The notes under the pieces are model-generated. The model made no database searches. It saw only the letters and a list, made by a program, of their open reading frames with translations, and was not told the origin of the DNA. Shown piece after piece: positions 9,684 through 20,009 of a stretch of 64,000 nucleotides of DNA. Numbering within the stretch: position 1 is the stretch's first letter; each line of letters opens with the position of its first letter. This stretch comes from Bartonella bilalgolemi (GTDB lineage Bacteria > Pseudomonadota > Alphaproteobacteria > Rhizobiales > Rhizobiaceae). Made by a program: the position numbers and the translations under genes. The stretch is from assembly GCF_023500045.1 (NCBI RefSeq), contig NZ_JAMCOF010000008.1, positions 7,158 to 71,157 of the forward strand, written 5' to 3'.

Positions 9684-12600
9684 TCATTCAATATGGTTAA
9701 GCTCCCTTTTTAAACGCAGAGCTTCCTCTGCTTTTGGTTGTACAAAACGTCCAAATAAGAGATAAACAACTGGCGTCACAAAAAGAGTAAAAATCGTCGC
9801 TAGGCCTAAACCGCCAACAATAACCCATCCTAAAGCTATACGTGCTTCTGCACCAGCACCTTTTGCTAAAACTAAAGGAATTCCTCCTAAGATAGCGCAA
9901 ATCATTGTCATACACACTGGACGAAGACGAATATTTGCCGCATCCTCTACAGCTTCACGCACGTTCTTACCCTGATCACGTAACTGATCTGCAAATTCAA
10001 CGATTAGAATACCATTTTTTGCCATAACTCCAACCAATAAAATCAAACCGATTTGACTATAAATATTCAGACTAACACCGCTAAAAAGCATAGCAATTAC
10101 AGCACAACCAAGTCCTAATGGTACAGTCGCTATTATAATAAAGCCTGAAACAAAACTCTCAAACTGCGCGGCTAAAACCAATAGAATAATCACAAAGGCA
10201 ATACCAAAAACAATCATAAAACCAGAAGATGTTTCACTAAGTGTCGCAGCTTCACCCAAAGGAACAATATAATTTCCTTCCACTAACAAAGGAGAAGCAA
10301 TATTTTCTATAGTTTGATACGCATTTCCTAAAGAAAAACCTGGAGAAAGATTTGCACTCATAACAACCGCACTCATACGTTTTTCTCGTTTTAACTGCGG
10401 CGCAATAGCTTTTTCATGCAAATTTGCAATAACCGATAAAGGAACATATTTATCATCTGTAGTTTTAAAAAAAACATTTTCCAAATCAGATGGATTAGTA
10501 ATGGGATTCTTACGCGATGTTAGTTTAACATCGTAGGAATGATCATCTACATAAATAGAACCAATTTTTCTTCCATCTAACATTGCTTGTAACGTATTAC
10601 CTACGTTAGTGATATCAATACCTAAATCAGAAGCTTTTTCTCGATCAATTTCAATAAAAAATTGTGGTTGTGTTGCGTCTACCGTAAGCCGTGGACGAAT
10701 AAAGCGCGTATCAGATTGCAAAAGCTTAATCAGCTCGCCAGCAATAGATTGTAATTTTGTATAATTATCTCCAAGAATTGCGAATTGTAATCCTTGGCCA
10801 GTTCCTCGAACTCCTAGTGAATTTCCTTGTGCTGCGAATACAAATACTGCTGGAAATTCTTTAACCCTCGCATTAATATCTTCCACAATTTCTTGCTGAC
10901 TCCGAGAACGCTGATCCCAAGATGAAAGTAATAAAACAAGAAAAGCACTATTAGGTGAACCACCAATTCCAGCAACAGAGTAACTATTAATAATCTCACC
11001 AGAATCACGCAAAGGCTCTAAGCTCGCTTCAAGCTGCTTCACCTGCTCATTCAAATATTGCACTGAAATCCCTTGTGGCCCATTAATAACCAAAAAAACA
11101 ACGGCTCTATCTTCTGTTGGTGTTAGCTCCTGTTGCAATTTCATGTAGGCTCCAAGACAAAAGCTTGCAAAAACAAATGAAACCAGTACAACAGTCCAAG
11201 GGCGTTCTAGGCATTTATGTAAACTATAAGCATAACTTCTGCTAAAAAAAGTACCTAATTTATCCAAAAGAGCAAAATAATGTGCTTTTTTTCCACTGTC
11301 TCCAACATATTGTTTAAGAAAGCGTGAAGCAAGCATAGGACAAAGTGTCAAAGCAACAACTGAAGAAAGCAAAATGGAAATAGCTAAAACAAAACCGAAT
11401 TCTCTAAAAAGCCCCCCAACCTGTCCAGGAAGAAAAGAAATAGGCACAAAAACAGCAACTAAAGTTAATGTCGTTGCTAAAACAGCAAAAAACACTTCTT
11501 GTGTTCCTACTACTGCTGCTGATCGAGATCCTAATCCCGTATTGCGCCATCGAACAATGTTCTCAAGAACAACAATTGCATCATCCACAACAAGTCCCGT
11601 CGCCAAAACAAGCCCTAAAAGGGTCAGAATATTCAATGAAAATCCTACAAGATAAATCGCTGCAATTGTCCCTATAAGAGTAACTGGAATAGACAAAATA
11701 GGAATAAGTGTTGCAGGAATATCTCTAAGGAAAAGAAAAATAACCAAAATAACACTTAATACAGCAATGACTAATGCAGCCTCAACTTCATGAAGAGCAC
11801 TGTTAATAAAAATAGCATCATCACTAAGAATACTCATATGCACAGAAGGAGGCAAAACAATTTTAAGTTGTTCAAGAGCCGCGCGAATACCTTTAGAAAT
11901 ATTAAGAGTATTAGATTGCGCCTTACGCACAATTCCTATCCCAACCCCTGTTTTCCCATTAACACGAAGAATAACTGTTTCTACATCGGGCGATAAAGTA
12001 ACATGTGCAATATCTCCAAGTCGTACATGAGGCTTTAAGATGACCTGTTCAAAAGCTTCAGGTGTTGTCAAACGAGCAGTTGCACGTACAATTAAGGTTT
12101 GTATAGAATTGCGCAACGATCCTACAGGAGCATCAGTTGTCATATCAGCAAGAACACGAGAAATATCTCCCACGGTCAATCCATAGCTAGCAAGCTTCAC
12201 TTGATCGACATCAATCTGAAAAATTTTCGTGCGAGCACTATCAACTTGCACATCACCAACACCATCAACAGCAGAAAGCTTATCAACAATTTGATCATTT
12301 ACAATCGTTGTTAAATCATCAATATTCATCGTTGACGAAGTCACAACTAAATACATCATCGCAGCAGCATTTGAATCTGCTTTAATGATTAAAGGTGTGT
12401 CTGCATCTTTTGGTAAAGAATAAGTAACACGAGAAATGGCATCACGAATGTCAGATGCTGCAACATTTAAATCAACACCAACATTAAAACTAATTTCTAC
12501 ACGAGAACGACCAAAAGAAGAAGTTGAAGAAATTGTTTTAACCCCTGAAACACGAGCGACAGCATCTTCTATAACTTTTGTAATCTCACGATCAATTGTT

Positions 12601-12818
12601 TCTGCTGATGCACCAGAAAAGGTTGTCATAATCGTCGTTACTGGAGTGTCAACATCTGGCAACTCACGCACATCAACATTCATCCATGCAGAAAATCCTG
12701 CAATTATGATCATGGCATTCACAACAAAAGTGAAAACTGGCCTCCGAACAAACAATGCAATCATACCGCCTTGTCCTGGTTGCGTTATAAATTGTTTTGT
12801 TTTAAGTTCTTGACTCAT
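9684..12818 (-). CDS. RND multidrug efflux pump, inner-membrane transporter (AcrB/MexB-like)
   Basis: Proton-driven inner-membrane pump that exports drugs or other amphiphiles through a tripartite complex. 1044 residues, typical for the HAE-1 family. Seen: first membrane segment near residues 22-45 (RRPVFTFVVNAMIIIAGF), a large periplasmic porter domain, TM4 with the proton-relay pair in GLVVDDAIVVLEN, a second periplasmic half, and TM10-12 with GVMAKNGILIVEF. ATG start with GGGATG upstream. The adaptor gene lies 33 bases upstream, so the two form an operon. No outer-membrane channel gene or TetR-type regulator is adjacent, so the channel is presumably encoded elsewhere. Substrate is unknown. 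Confidence 0.95.
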   Translation of the reverse strand: MSQELKTKQFITQPGQGGMIALFVRRPVFTFVVNAMIIIAGFSAWMNVDVRELPDVDTPVTTIMTTFSGASAETIDREITKVIEDAVARVSGVKTISSTSSFGRSRVEISFNVGVDLNVAASDIRDAISRVTYSLPKDADTPLIIKADSNAAAMMYLVVTSSTMNIDDLTTIVNDQIVDKLSAVDGVGDVQVDSARTKIFQIDVDQVKLASYGLTVGDISRVLADMTTDAPVGSLRNSIQTLIVRATARLTTPEAFEQVILKPHVRLGDIAHVTLSPDVETVILRVNGKTGVGIGIVRKAQSNTLNISKGIRAALEQLKIVLPPSVHMSILSDDAIFINSALHEVEAALVIAVLSVILVIFLFLRDIPATLIPILSIPVTLIGTIAAIYLVGFSLNILTLLGLVLATGLVVDDAIVVLENIVRWRNTGLGSRSAAVVGTQEVFFAVLATTLTLVAVFVPISFLPGQVGGLFREFGFVLAISILLSSVVALTLCPMLASRFLKQYVGDSGKKAHYFALLDKLGTFFSRSYAYSLHKCLERPWTVVLVSFVFASFCLGAYMKLQQELTPTEDRAVVFLVINGPQGISVQYLNEQVKQLEASLEPLRDSGEIINSYSVAGIGGSPNSAFLVLLLSSWDQRSRSQQEIVEDINARVKEFPAVFVFAAQGNSLGVRGTGQGLQFAILGDNYTKLQSIAGELIKLLQSDTRFIRPRLTVDATQPQFFIEIDREKASDLGIDITNVGNTLQAMLDGRKIGSIYVDDHSYDVKLTSRKNPITNPSDLENVFFKTTDDKYVPLSVIANLHEKAIAPQLKREKRMSAVVMSANLSPGFSLGNAYQTIENIASPLLVEGNYIVPLGEAATLSETSSGFMIVFGIAFVIILLVLAAQFESFVSGFIIIATVPLGLGCAVIAMLFSGVSLNIYSQIGLILLVGVMAKNGILIVEFADQLRDQGKNVREAVEDAANIRLRPVCMTMICAILGGIPLVLAKGAGAEARIALGWVIVGGLGLATIFTLFVTPVVYLLFGRFVQPKAEEALRLKRELNHIE

Positions 12819-12851
12819 TATACATCCCGCTTACTCATCACCGATAATTAC

Positions 12852-13964
12852 TTAATTACTATTGGAACCTTTTGAGTCTTCAATAATGACACTTCTACCT
12901 GGATAAAGCGTTTGTACCCCTTGTATAACAACTTGAGCATCATTTTCTAAAAAAGCTTTCACAAATATTTGATCTGTTTTATGCTTAATAATCGATATTG
13001 GAATACGTTCTACCTTATCTTCTCTTACACGCCATACAAATGATCCTTTACTATCCCATTGAACAGCTAGAGGATTAACAACAGGAAATAAACCGCTATC
13101 GAATTGCAATGTAACAGAAAAAGACATACCAGACATAAGTGTATCTTTTTTATTTTCGATCTCAACTTGAACACGAAATGTGCGGCTTGCAACATCAACT
13201 ATATTATCAATCGCATAAATATAACCAACGAAAGTCTCACTCGACTGTGTTGTTAAAGTTACAATTACTTCATCTCCTTTGTTAATACGTGATGCATATT
13301 GTTCAGGTACCCATATATCGATTAAAATACGCTCTCTATTTTCAATACGAGCTATTTCAGTATTAAGAGCAACAGCATTCCCTACATCAATAGGCAAAAT
13401 ACCAACAATTCCGCCAATTGGTGTACAAATCGTCCGTCGATCAAGTGCTAATTCAGCATCACGCAAAGCCAAATTTGCATTATCTAGCTCTAAGCGCGCT
13501 GTAAGTTCTTGAACTTCTGTTGCTGTATTAGTAGCACGTAACTTAAGAATACGCGAAAGCGTTAAAGCACTATTATCACGTTGTACCTTCGCTCTTGCAA
13601 CCGCTATTTCTTCCTTTTTAGAATCAAGTTTTGCAATCAAATCACCAGCTTGCACTTTTTCTCCAGCTGATACAAAAAGTTTATCAACAACACCTGCTGA
13701 CCAGGGAGTTAATCCTACTGTTGCAATAGCTCTTCCATTGCCAATTAAAGTAAGTTTTTCATTAAAATTTTCAATCTTAACAGAATCAACAATAACTTTC
13801 GCTGCCGACATATTTATTGGTGTTTTTAGTGTTTTATGCGGTACATTTTTTGTTTGATTCACTGCATAAGTAGAGCTCTCTAAACTATATTTAGACTTAC
13901 AATAAGAAATAATCAAAACGAAAGCTAAAAGTACTAATGGAACCGTCTTTTTCCACAATCTCAT
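12852..13964 (-). CDS. RND efflux periplasmic adaptor (membrane fusion protein)
   Basis: Links the inner-membrane pump to an outer-membrane channel. 370 residues. Seen: an N-terminal membrane anchor at residues 7-23 (TVPLVLLAFVLIISYC), a lipoyl-like half motif near VSAGEKVQAGDLIAKLDSK (about 96-114), an alpha-hairpin at about 115-170, the second lipoyl half (RRTICTPIGGIVGI, about 176-189), and beta-barrel and membrane-proximal domains. ATG start behind GGATAGAGGT. The first Cys after the hydrophobic stretch does not fit a standard lipobox, so lipidation is uncertain. Cotranscribed with the downstream pump gene. Confidence 0.93.
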   Translation of the reverse strand: MRLWKKTVPLVLLAFVLIISYCKSKYSLESSTYAVNQTKNVPHKTLKTPINMSAAKVIVDSVKIENFNEKLTLIGNGRAIATVGLTPWSAGVVDKLFVSAGEKVQAGDLIAKLDSKKEEIAVARAKVQRDNSALTLSRILKLRATNTATEVQELTARLELDNANLALRDAELALDRRTICTPIGGIVGILPIDVGNAVALNTEIARIENRERILIDIWVPEQYASRINKGDEVIVTLTTQSSETFVGYIYAIDNIVDVASRTFRVQVEIENKKDTLMSGMSFSVTLQFDSGLFPVVNPLAVQWDSKGSFVWRVREDKVERIPISIIKHKTDQIFVKAFLENDAQVVIQGVQTLYPGRSVIIEDSKGSNSN

Positions 13965-14338
13965 ACCTCTATCCTTGATTTATAATGAATATACACATCT
14001 GTATGAAATAATTTTATGCAATATTTAAGTTTTACCAAAAACCAAATTACAGATAGTATCTCTTAAACTCTCATCACAAAAACGTATCTCATTTACACTT
14101 GACTACCTTTCGTAGATCAGACCGTCAAGTTAACTATCGTTCATATTGAAACTCTACTATGACACAATGATATAAGTACTATGCAGATACTTTCTAACAA
14201 TCGAGAAATTACAACAGTATTTCGACAACAATATATAATGGGCTAACAGATAAAAATCTTTATCCTTACCAAGTTTCACTTGTAATTCACTAACGAAACA
14301 ATTAAGAATCCAATATTCTAACTAAAAGAACTGAGTGC
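13965..14338. other. Intergenic upstream of the efflux operon
   Basis: Must carry the efflux operon promoter (minus strand) and the tRNA-Arg promoter (plus strand). No regulator gene and no clear operator palindrome is visible. Confidence 0.45.
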
Positions 14339-14415
14339 GCACCCGTAGCTCAGCTGGATAGAGCACCAGACTACGAATCTGGGGGTCAGGAGTTCGAATC
14401 TCTTCGGGTGCGCCA
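14339..14415 (+). tRNA. tRNA-Arg (anticodon ACG)
   Basis: 77 nt with encoded CCA. Acceptor GCACCCG pairs with CGGGTGC. The anticodon arm is CCAGA-CTACGAA-TCTGG, giving anticodon ACG. D arm TAGCTCAGCTGGATAGAGC and T-arm GTTCGAATC are normal. It lies next to a decayed effector gene, a common setting for inserted DNA. Confidence 0.97.
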
Positions 14416-14634
14416 ATAGGTTTTGTGAATAATATGTTAATTTCGTTTATACTTTTTGAATAGTCAGGATAATATAATTAAAGGCAAAGAAATAGGGTTT
14501 TACATTTTCCTTTGATAACCACTATAAATCAAAGTTCCTTTAAAAAATTATTGCGCCTTAAATTATTATAATAGAGATAGGTGCGAATATTTTATAAAAA
14601 TAACTCATCCATGAATATAAAAAAGTAAAAGCTT

Positions 14635-16490
14635 TTATATTTCTAACAGGTTAATATTCATTGTTTTCGACTCATGATCTCTGTTTCTGGTTAGCTGACA
14701 TACTTTGTGAGCTTTCTTAATAATTGCTGTAACTTCCCGCGCTCTACTTACTGATATGCCTATACTGTCAGCAAGCTTAACATAATCTCCCTTCTCAAGT
14801 ACTTGAAACTCCCATGATGTAAGGCGATCTTTGACATTATCGACAAGATCTTTAATCTCTTCGTGAAGGGAAGGATTGGCATTTAAGGCTTTGATCTGAT
14901 CTTCTTCAGATAAAGAAAGAATATTTTGCACTGCTTGACTAGGCATTTTTACCATTCGCGAGCAACGTTCTTGTTGTTTTTGATGTCTTTGAAGAATTCT
15001 TTCTCTAATAAAAATTACAGTACTTATACAATCATCCACTGCTTGCCTGAGCTTAAAGTAATCTATCTTAGCTTGTTTGCGCGCTAGATTGTCAATCCCT
15101 AATATTACCGTACCTGCAAACTTATGTTCTAAAAGATTCACATGCTGCCTGATATGCTGTTCACTGAGACCTGAATCTACATGAATCAGATTTATCCCCT
15201 TATCCAACATTTCCGAGCTTCCATAGACAGATTTTTATAAACTTCTAATTTCTTGTACAGCCCTTTTGACGACGCCATGTTTTAGAATTTCTGAAACAAT
15301 TTCTTTTTCCGTCAAAGAGGTTGCTCTTTCTTCTGGAATGAGAATATTTTCAACAATTTTTTTGGACGTTGGAACTGTAAAAGTAATCCTATCACCCAAC
15401 CGCAATGTCCTTACTGCCCTTGGCTCAATATAATCTTTTTTGCATAAAACATACCAATCATCTAATATGAGCTCATCTAACATAAGCATAATAGAATCTC
15501 GGCTACAACCTTTATAGAGACCCGTATAAGTAAAACCTGGTTTTGCTGCTGCAATAAACTTATTTCTGATATCTGTGGTCATATTTTCATATTGTATGAA
15601 TTCCTTTAAAATATCTACTTTTTCTGGATTAGAGATATCTTCAAAAAAATCGTGTATAATAGTTTCGTCATCTCTATTAAATGTTAATATAGCATAACGA
15701 ACATATTTCCAACGTTGGTTTGTTATAACTGAAAAGTCAAGTCTATGCCCTGCAGCCTCTGCCATTTTTTCAAAAAATATACGTTGTACGATTCCATTTC
15801 CATTCCGGAAAGGATATATATTATAAAAGTGAGAAAATATTGTTGATGCTTCACGAATAAATTCTTCACGTGATAAATCTTTCAAACTATTTTTCTCGGC
15901 AAGTATTCGATCAATTTCTCCTAAACCGCTTTCAATTTTATCACTACTTACAGAGCAATTCAGGTCAGGTATTTTTAATGTTGAATTTATATCAACTGTA
16001 CCATCTGAAAATGTAAATGGAAGCTCTCGGGTACAACCAGCCCATTCAAATGTATTTTCAAATAAGCGCTTATGAAGATATTTTAGATAAGAGGAATCAA
16101 ATTTTTCTGGCAGTGGCTCTTCTTTCAGATTAACACTCGCTTGTATTATATCATGCGCACATCTTTTCTGAAAATCTATGCCCTGCAAATCATATTTATT
16201 TTTTGTCGTGACAATATAGGAATGGGTATAGGAATGGTTATAATCCTCTCTCTTTTTTTGATTTGTATCACTACTTTTTTTCTAACATTATCCATTAAAG
16301 CATTAAATTGCGTTAATGGATAATTCCCGCACGCATACCCTCCCACAATTCGGAGTGTCTCAGGAGAGACATAGCAACTATCAAGCATAGAAACATTGAA
16401 AACTATATCAAACACTTCACAGAATCTTTGGTGTTTGTTGGTACTTTTAAGAAGTGCATGATAATTTAAAATATCTTTATAATTAAGCAT
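14635..16490 (-). pseudogene. Decayed Bep-like type IV effector: Fic domain plus BID domain
   Basis: Bartonella effector proteins join an N-terminal Fic (AMPylation) domain to a C-terminal BID domain read by the VirB/D4 type IV system. Three pieces in order from 16490: an N-terminal part to about 16250 (I do not recognise this part); the Fic/OB part in another frame, open from 16281 to 15238, containing NKYDLQGIDFQKRCAHD, FENTFEWAG and the Fic loop; and the BID part to 14635, ending SRAREVTAIIKKAHKVCQ and a basic tail. The first junction is a frameshift, probably in one of two seven-A runs (16252-16258 or 16274-16280). The second is a TAA at 15235-15237 in frame with the BID part. The Fic loop reads YPFRNGNGIVQR: catalytic His is Tyr (TAT at 15814-15816) and the usual Arg after GNG is Ile. 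So it is broken in at least three ways. Confidence 0.85.
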
Positions 16491-18006
16491 TTCTTTTTGT
16501 CTTAAAATCTATTAATTATTCTTATAATATTATAATAAAAAAATCGAATACAAATTTACATATTTTAAAAATTATTATCAATATGTTTTTTTGCCAACAA
16601 CATAAATTTTATATTTTAAACTTATAATTTAAGGAAATTTAATTCTGAATTTACAATAGATTAAGTACTTTTTTACTTTTCATTATTATAAATAATTTTT
16701 AATACAATTGCTAGATTTTATAGAAATTACTATGAATATAATTTCCATAAAATATCAATATATATTCAAAAATATTAATGTTTGTTGCTTCTAAATCAAT
16801 CACGTAAAAATGAATTTTTAGATAATGAATGCCTTAGCAAAAGATAAATTATCGATTTTCTTAAATACCTGTAGATGTTATAGCATCATCTACCTGAAAT
16901 ATCACTGGTTATAATAGTGGCGAACAATCATTGTAAAAACATTTGAATTAGAACGAAGCAAACATAACTTCTACGGACCATAGATATAAATCTTAAGAGA
17001 ATATCTAGAATACAAGATCAGCAAGAAAGATATTATTATCTTTTTCAACAGTATTACTAAAGATCTTTCAAATATAGCAAATCTAGATTGAGTTTTAGAT
17101 TAATTATTTCTTGTTAGCAACTTGACATCGCCTATTATTTGCGGATTTTCAAGATAATATCGATATCTGCTTCTACTATGAAAAAAGGATTATCGATCGT
17201 TTAATTTAAAAAGTGATCATGCTGTCGCTTTTCCATACACTACAATAATCACCTAAATGCACTATGATATCAAGAAACATACAATTCTAGAAGAGTATAG
17301 AGTATGATGAGCTCTTTATTTTGAACTTTCATGACAAAACTTTCCAATAAACACGTATTTTTAAACATCTGCTTCATTTACCACCTTGCATGATGAATTT
17401 CTATTTTTTCTTAAGTGTGTTGGAGCGAACTCCATCTGAAGTTCCTAACAAATTGAAATCCACTCTGACGCGCAGATTATCACCTTCCGATATCTGCAAA
17501 ATCATAAGCTGATCAGACTGCCATTACTCTTTCCAATATCACAATAACGGCTATTCATGGAATAGAAAGCAAATAATAAACGACCTTTCAACAGATTTTA
17601 TATCCATAGAAAAATGTTTATCATTCTTGCTTGTTGCTCTTGCATAAATAAAAAGGCTAAAAGAATTGACCTTCTAACACTGACCTGTCGAAAAACAAGG
17701 GTACAGCTATATCATCGATATGTAAGTTAATACAGAAAGACATTACCTCTATTATTATCATTTAAGATAAAACGAGAGTATTACCAATATAAAGATGACA
17801 TGCATTGTATTGCAAACTTAGTCGTACTCCAGAAAGAGAAAGCATGTTAGCAATTGATAGCAAAAAGAATAGAGTTTTTGAAAAGCAATATAGACAAGCA
17901 TCCTATTTATATGGTATGTGGTCTAATACTCTTTTTACTTAGTAGTTTTAAGAGATTTTATTTTTTGCTCATTTATTTTTAATATTGAAACAAAGCAGGA
18001 TAAGTT
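16491..18006. other. 1.5-kb gene desert upstream of rpsU
   Basis: Very AT-rich, with stops in all frames apart from a short coding-like stretch at 17401-17526 (minus), listed separately. The last 100 bases should hold the rpsU promoter. Probably a graveyard of genes lost around the bep-like pseudogene. Confidence 0.5.
17401..17526 (-). pseudogene. Possible gene fossil, C-terminal fragment of unknown protein
   Basis: Within the desert, the minus strand has about 41 codons whose composition is protein-like: WQSDQLMILQISEGDNLRVR, then a stretch ending NTLKKK and TAG at 17401-17403. Its base composition is less AT-rich than its surroundings. An ATG at 17505 has no ribosome site. I do not recognise the family; it could be the end of a decayed gene or chance. 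Confidence 0.3.
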
Positions 18007-18240
18007 GTGCAAGTACTCGTTCGTGATAATAATGTTGATCAAGCGCTGCGTGCGTTGAAAAAAAAGATGCAACGTGAAGGTATCTTCCGTGAAATGAAGA
18101 TGCGTGGATACTATGAAAAACCATCAGAAAAACGTGCTCGTGAAAAAGCAGAAGCTATTCGTCGCACACGTAAGCTTGCTCGTAAAAACGCACAAAGAGA
18201 AGGACTGATCAGCGGCAATCGTGCTTTTTCTGCGCGATAA
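18007..18240 (+). CDS. rpsU: 30S ribosomal protein S21
   Basis: Small-subunit ribosomal protein, 77 residues, Arg/Lys-rich. It starts [20 protein letters not shown], diagnostic of S21, followed by the basic helix with [19 protein letters not shown]. The start is GTG at 18007, with AGGA about seven bases upstream. Stands alone, with no dnaG/rpoD-type operon visible. Confidence 0.96.
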   Translation: MQVLVRDNNVDQALRALKKKMQREGIFREMKMRGYYEKPSEKRAREKAEAIRRTRKLARKNAQREGLISGNRAFSAR

Positions 18241-18568
18241 GTATGTTATTTATTGCTGTAATACAACATTTAACTAAAGCATAAACAAAAGCCGAAATGT
18301 GTGCGTTTTTTTAATGTAATTTATCTTATTTCTTTAGGATATTTCATTAAACTAGTAAAGTGGCCTCATAAGGTAAGGTAACTGTAAACAAAGCGCTCTT
18401 TATGATTCTTGGTGTCAATAAAGCTTTATATTCCTATTTTTATATGAACATTGTTACTTATAAGTCTGAATTAGTCAAATGTGAGGCTATGCTAAAGTAA
18501 ATATTAAAATAAACAATAATTAAAGTACGTAAAGTATCAACAAAAAAAGCTTTTTCATTTTTAATAAT
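18241..18568. other. Intergenic, nothing recognised
   Basis: Spacer between convergent rpsU and gshA. No clear intrinsic terminator or RNA gene seen. Confidence 0.45.
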
Positions 18569-19942
18569 TTAGTAAGCGTACTCTAAGAATACTGGTTCCA
18601 CAGACTTGCCCCAAATAGAATAATAGTTAGATAAAAATTTATCAGCATTTGTTCGCCCCATTGCTACAACTTCCTCCAAAGGAGCTAGAAAATCTGTCTC
18701 ATCAAAACCAACAGTATCATACTGCTGACGATTTTTTAAACCTTTACGTGAAATAGCAAGGGCGTAACGTGCTAATTCTAAAATTATAGTTTGACGAAAA
18801 GGTGTTTTTAGCCCCTCTTTAGCAACGCGTGTATGCATTTCTACAACTTCTTCAAAGCACCAATCTTTTGTCAAAGCTTCCGCTTCATTCAGTGCCTCAC
18901 TATCATAAAGAAGACCAACCCAAAAAGCAGATAATGCACAAATATGCTGTAAAGAACCACCATCAGCACCTCTCATTTCCAAAAAGCGTTTTAACCGTAC
19001 TTCTGGAAATAAAGTCGATAAATGATTAATCCAATCTCCTATAGTCGGTGCTAAATTCGCAATCTGCCCTCTTAAAGCTCCATTCATAAATTGCCGAAAA
19101 GTTATATGCGTACAATCATAATAATGCCCATCACGCACAACGAAATACATTGGTACATCAAGTGCCCATTCAACGTAATCAGAAAAACCAAAACACTCAG
19201 AAAATACGAAAGGGAGTATTCCTGTTCTCTGATTATCAGTATTATGCCAAACATGAGAACGCCAAGATAAAAAACCATTTGGATACCCCTTAGTAAAAGG
19301 GGAACTGGCAAATAATGCTGTTGCAATAGATTGTAATTTCATTGCTACTTGCATTTTCCGTCGCATATCAGTTTCAGATGAAAAATCAAGATTCACCTGA
19401 ATAGTTGCCGTTCTATACATCATATCAAGGCCACCATGACCAACTTTTGGCATATAATTGGTCATAATTTGATAACGGGACTTGGGCATTCTTGGTGTTT
19501 CATCTAATGTCCATTTTGGACTAGCGCCCATACCTAAAAAACCAATACCTAGCGGCTGCGAAATTTTTTTGAGAAGTTCTAAATGCTTCATAACTTCACA
19601 GTAAGTATGACCAATTGTTTTCAGCGGCGCTCCAGATAATTCGAACTGCCCCCCAGGTTCTAAAGAAATAGCACCTTGATCGACTGATCCAAGAAGTCCA
19701 ATAATATTCCCTTCATCTAAAATAGCTTCCCATCCTAAAGCTCCTTGCATTCTTTCCAATAACACTCGGATTCCTCTTGCACCTTCATATGGAACAGGAC
19801 GGAAACCATCTACGTAAAATGGAAACTTTTCGTGTTCTGTTCCGATACACCAATCATCCTCTGTTTTACAGCCTTCTTCAAAATAACTAACTAAAGAATC
19901 TAAGCTATTAATTTCACTTTTATCGGTTGTATCAAGTGCCAT
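18569..19942 (-). CDS. gshA: Glutamate-cysteine ligase (class II, plant/alphaproteobacterial type)
   Basis: First step of glutathione synthesis: ATP-dependent joining of Glu and Cys. About 457 residues, usual for the GCS2-type enzymes of Rhizobiales and plants rather than the E. coli form. Seen: IGTEHEKFPF near the N-terminus (substrate-binding Glu), the glycine-rich SLEPGGQFELSGAP, and YMPKVGHGGLDMMYRTATIQVNLDF. Start: ATG at 19942; a TTG one codon earlier has slightly better spacing from AGGA and cannot be excluded. The rsmE gene lies about 65 bases upstream on the same strand, so the two may be cotranscribed, an order known from other alphaproteobacteria. Confidence 0.94.
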   Translation of the reverse strand: MALDTTDKSEINSLDSLVSYFEEGCKTEDDWCIGTEHEKFPFYVDGFRPVPYEGARGIRVLLERMQGALGWEAILDEGNIIGLLGSVDQGAISLEPGGQFELSGAPLKTIGHTYCEVMKHLELLKKISQPLGIGFLGMGASPKWTLDETPRMPKSRYQIMTNYMPKVGHGGLDMMYRTATIQVNLDFSSETDMRRKMQVAMKLQSIATALFASSPFTKGYPNGFLSWRSHVWHNTDNQRTGILPFVFSECFGFSDYVEWALDVPMYFVVRDGHYYDCTHITFRQFMNGALRGQIANLAPTIGDWINHLSTLFPEVRLKRFLEMRGADGGSLQHICALSAFWVGLLYDSEALNEAEALTKDWCFEEVVEMHTRVAKEGLKTPFRQTIILELARYALAISRKGLKNRQQYDTVGFDETDFLAPLEEVVAMGRTNADKFLSNYYSIWGKSVEPVFLEYAY

Positions 19943-20009
19943 CAATTATTTTATCCTATTATATAAGTATGCTATTAAATGAATTGTTTTCGATGATATT
20001 GCAAGTGTC

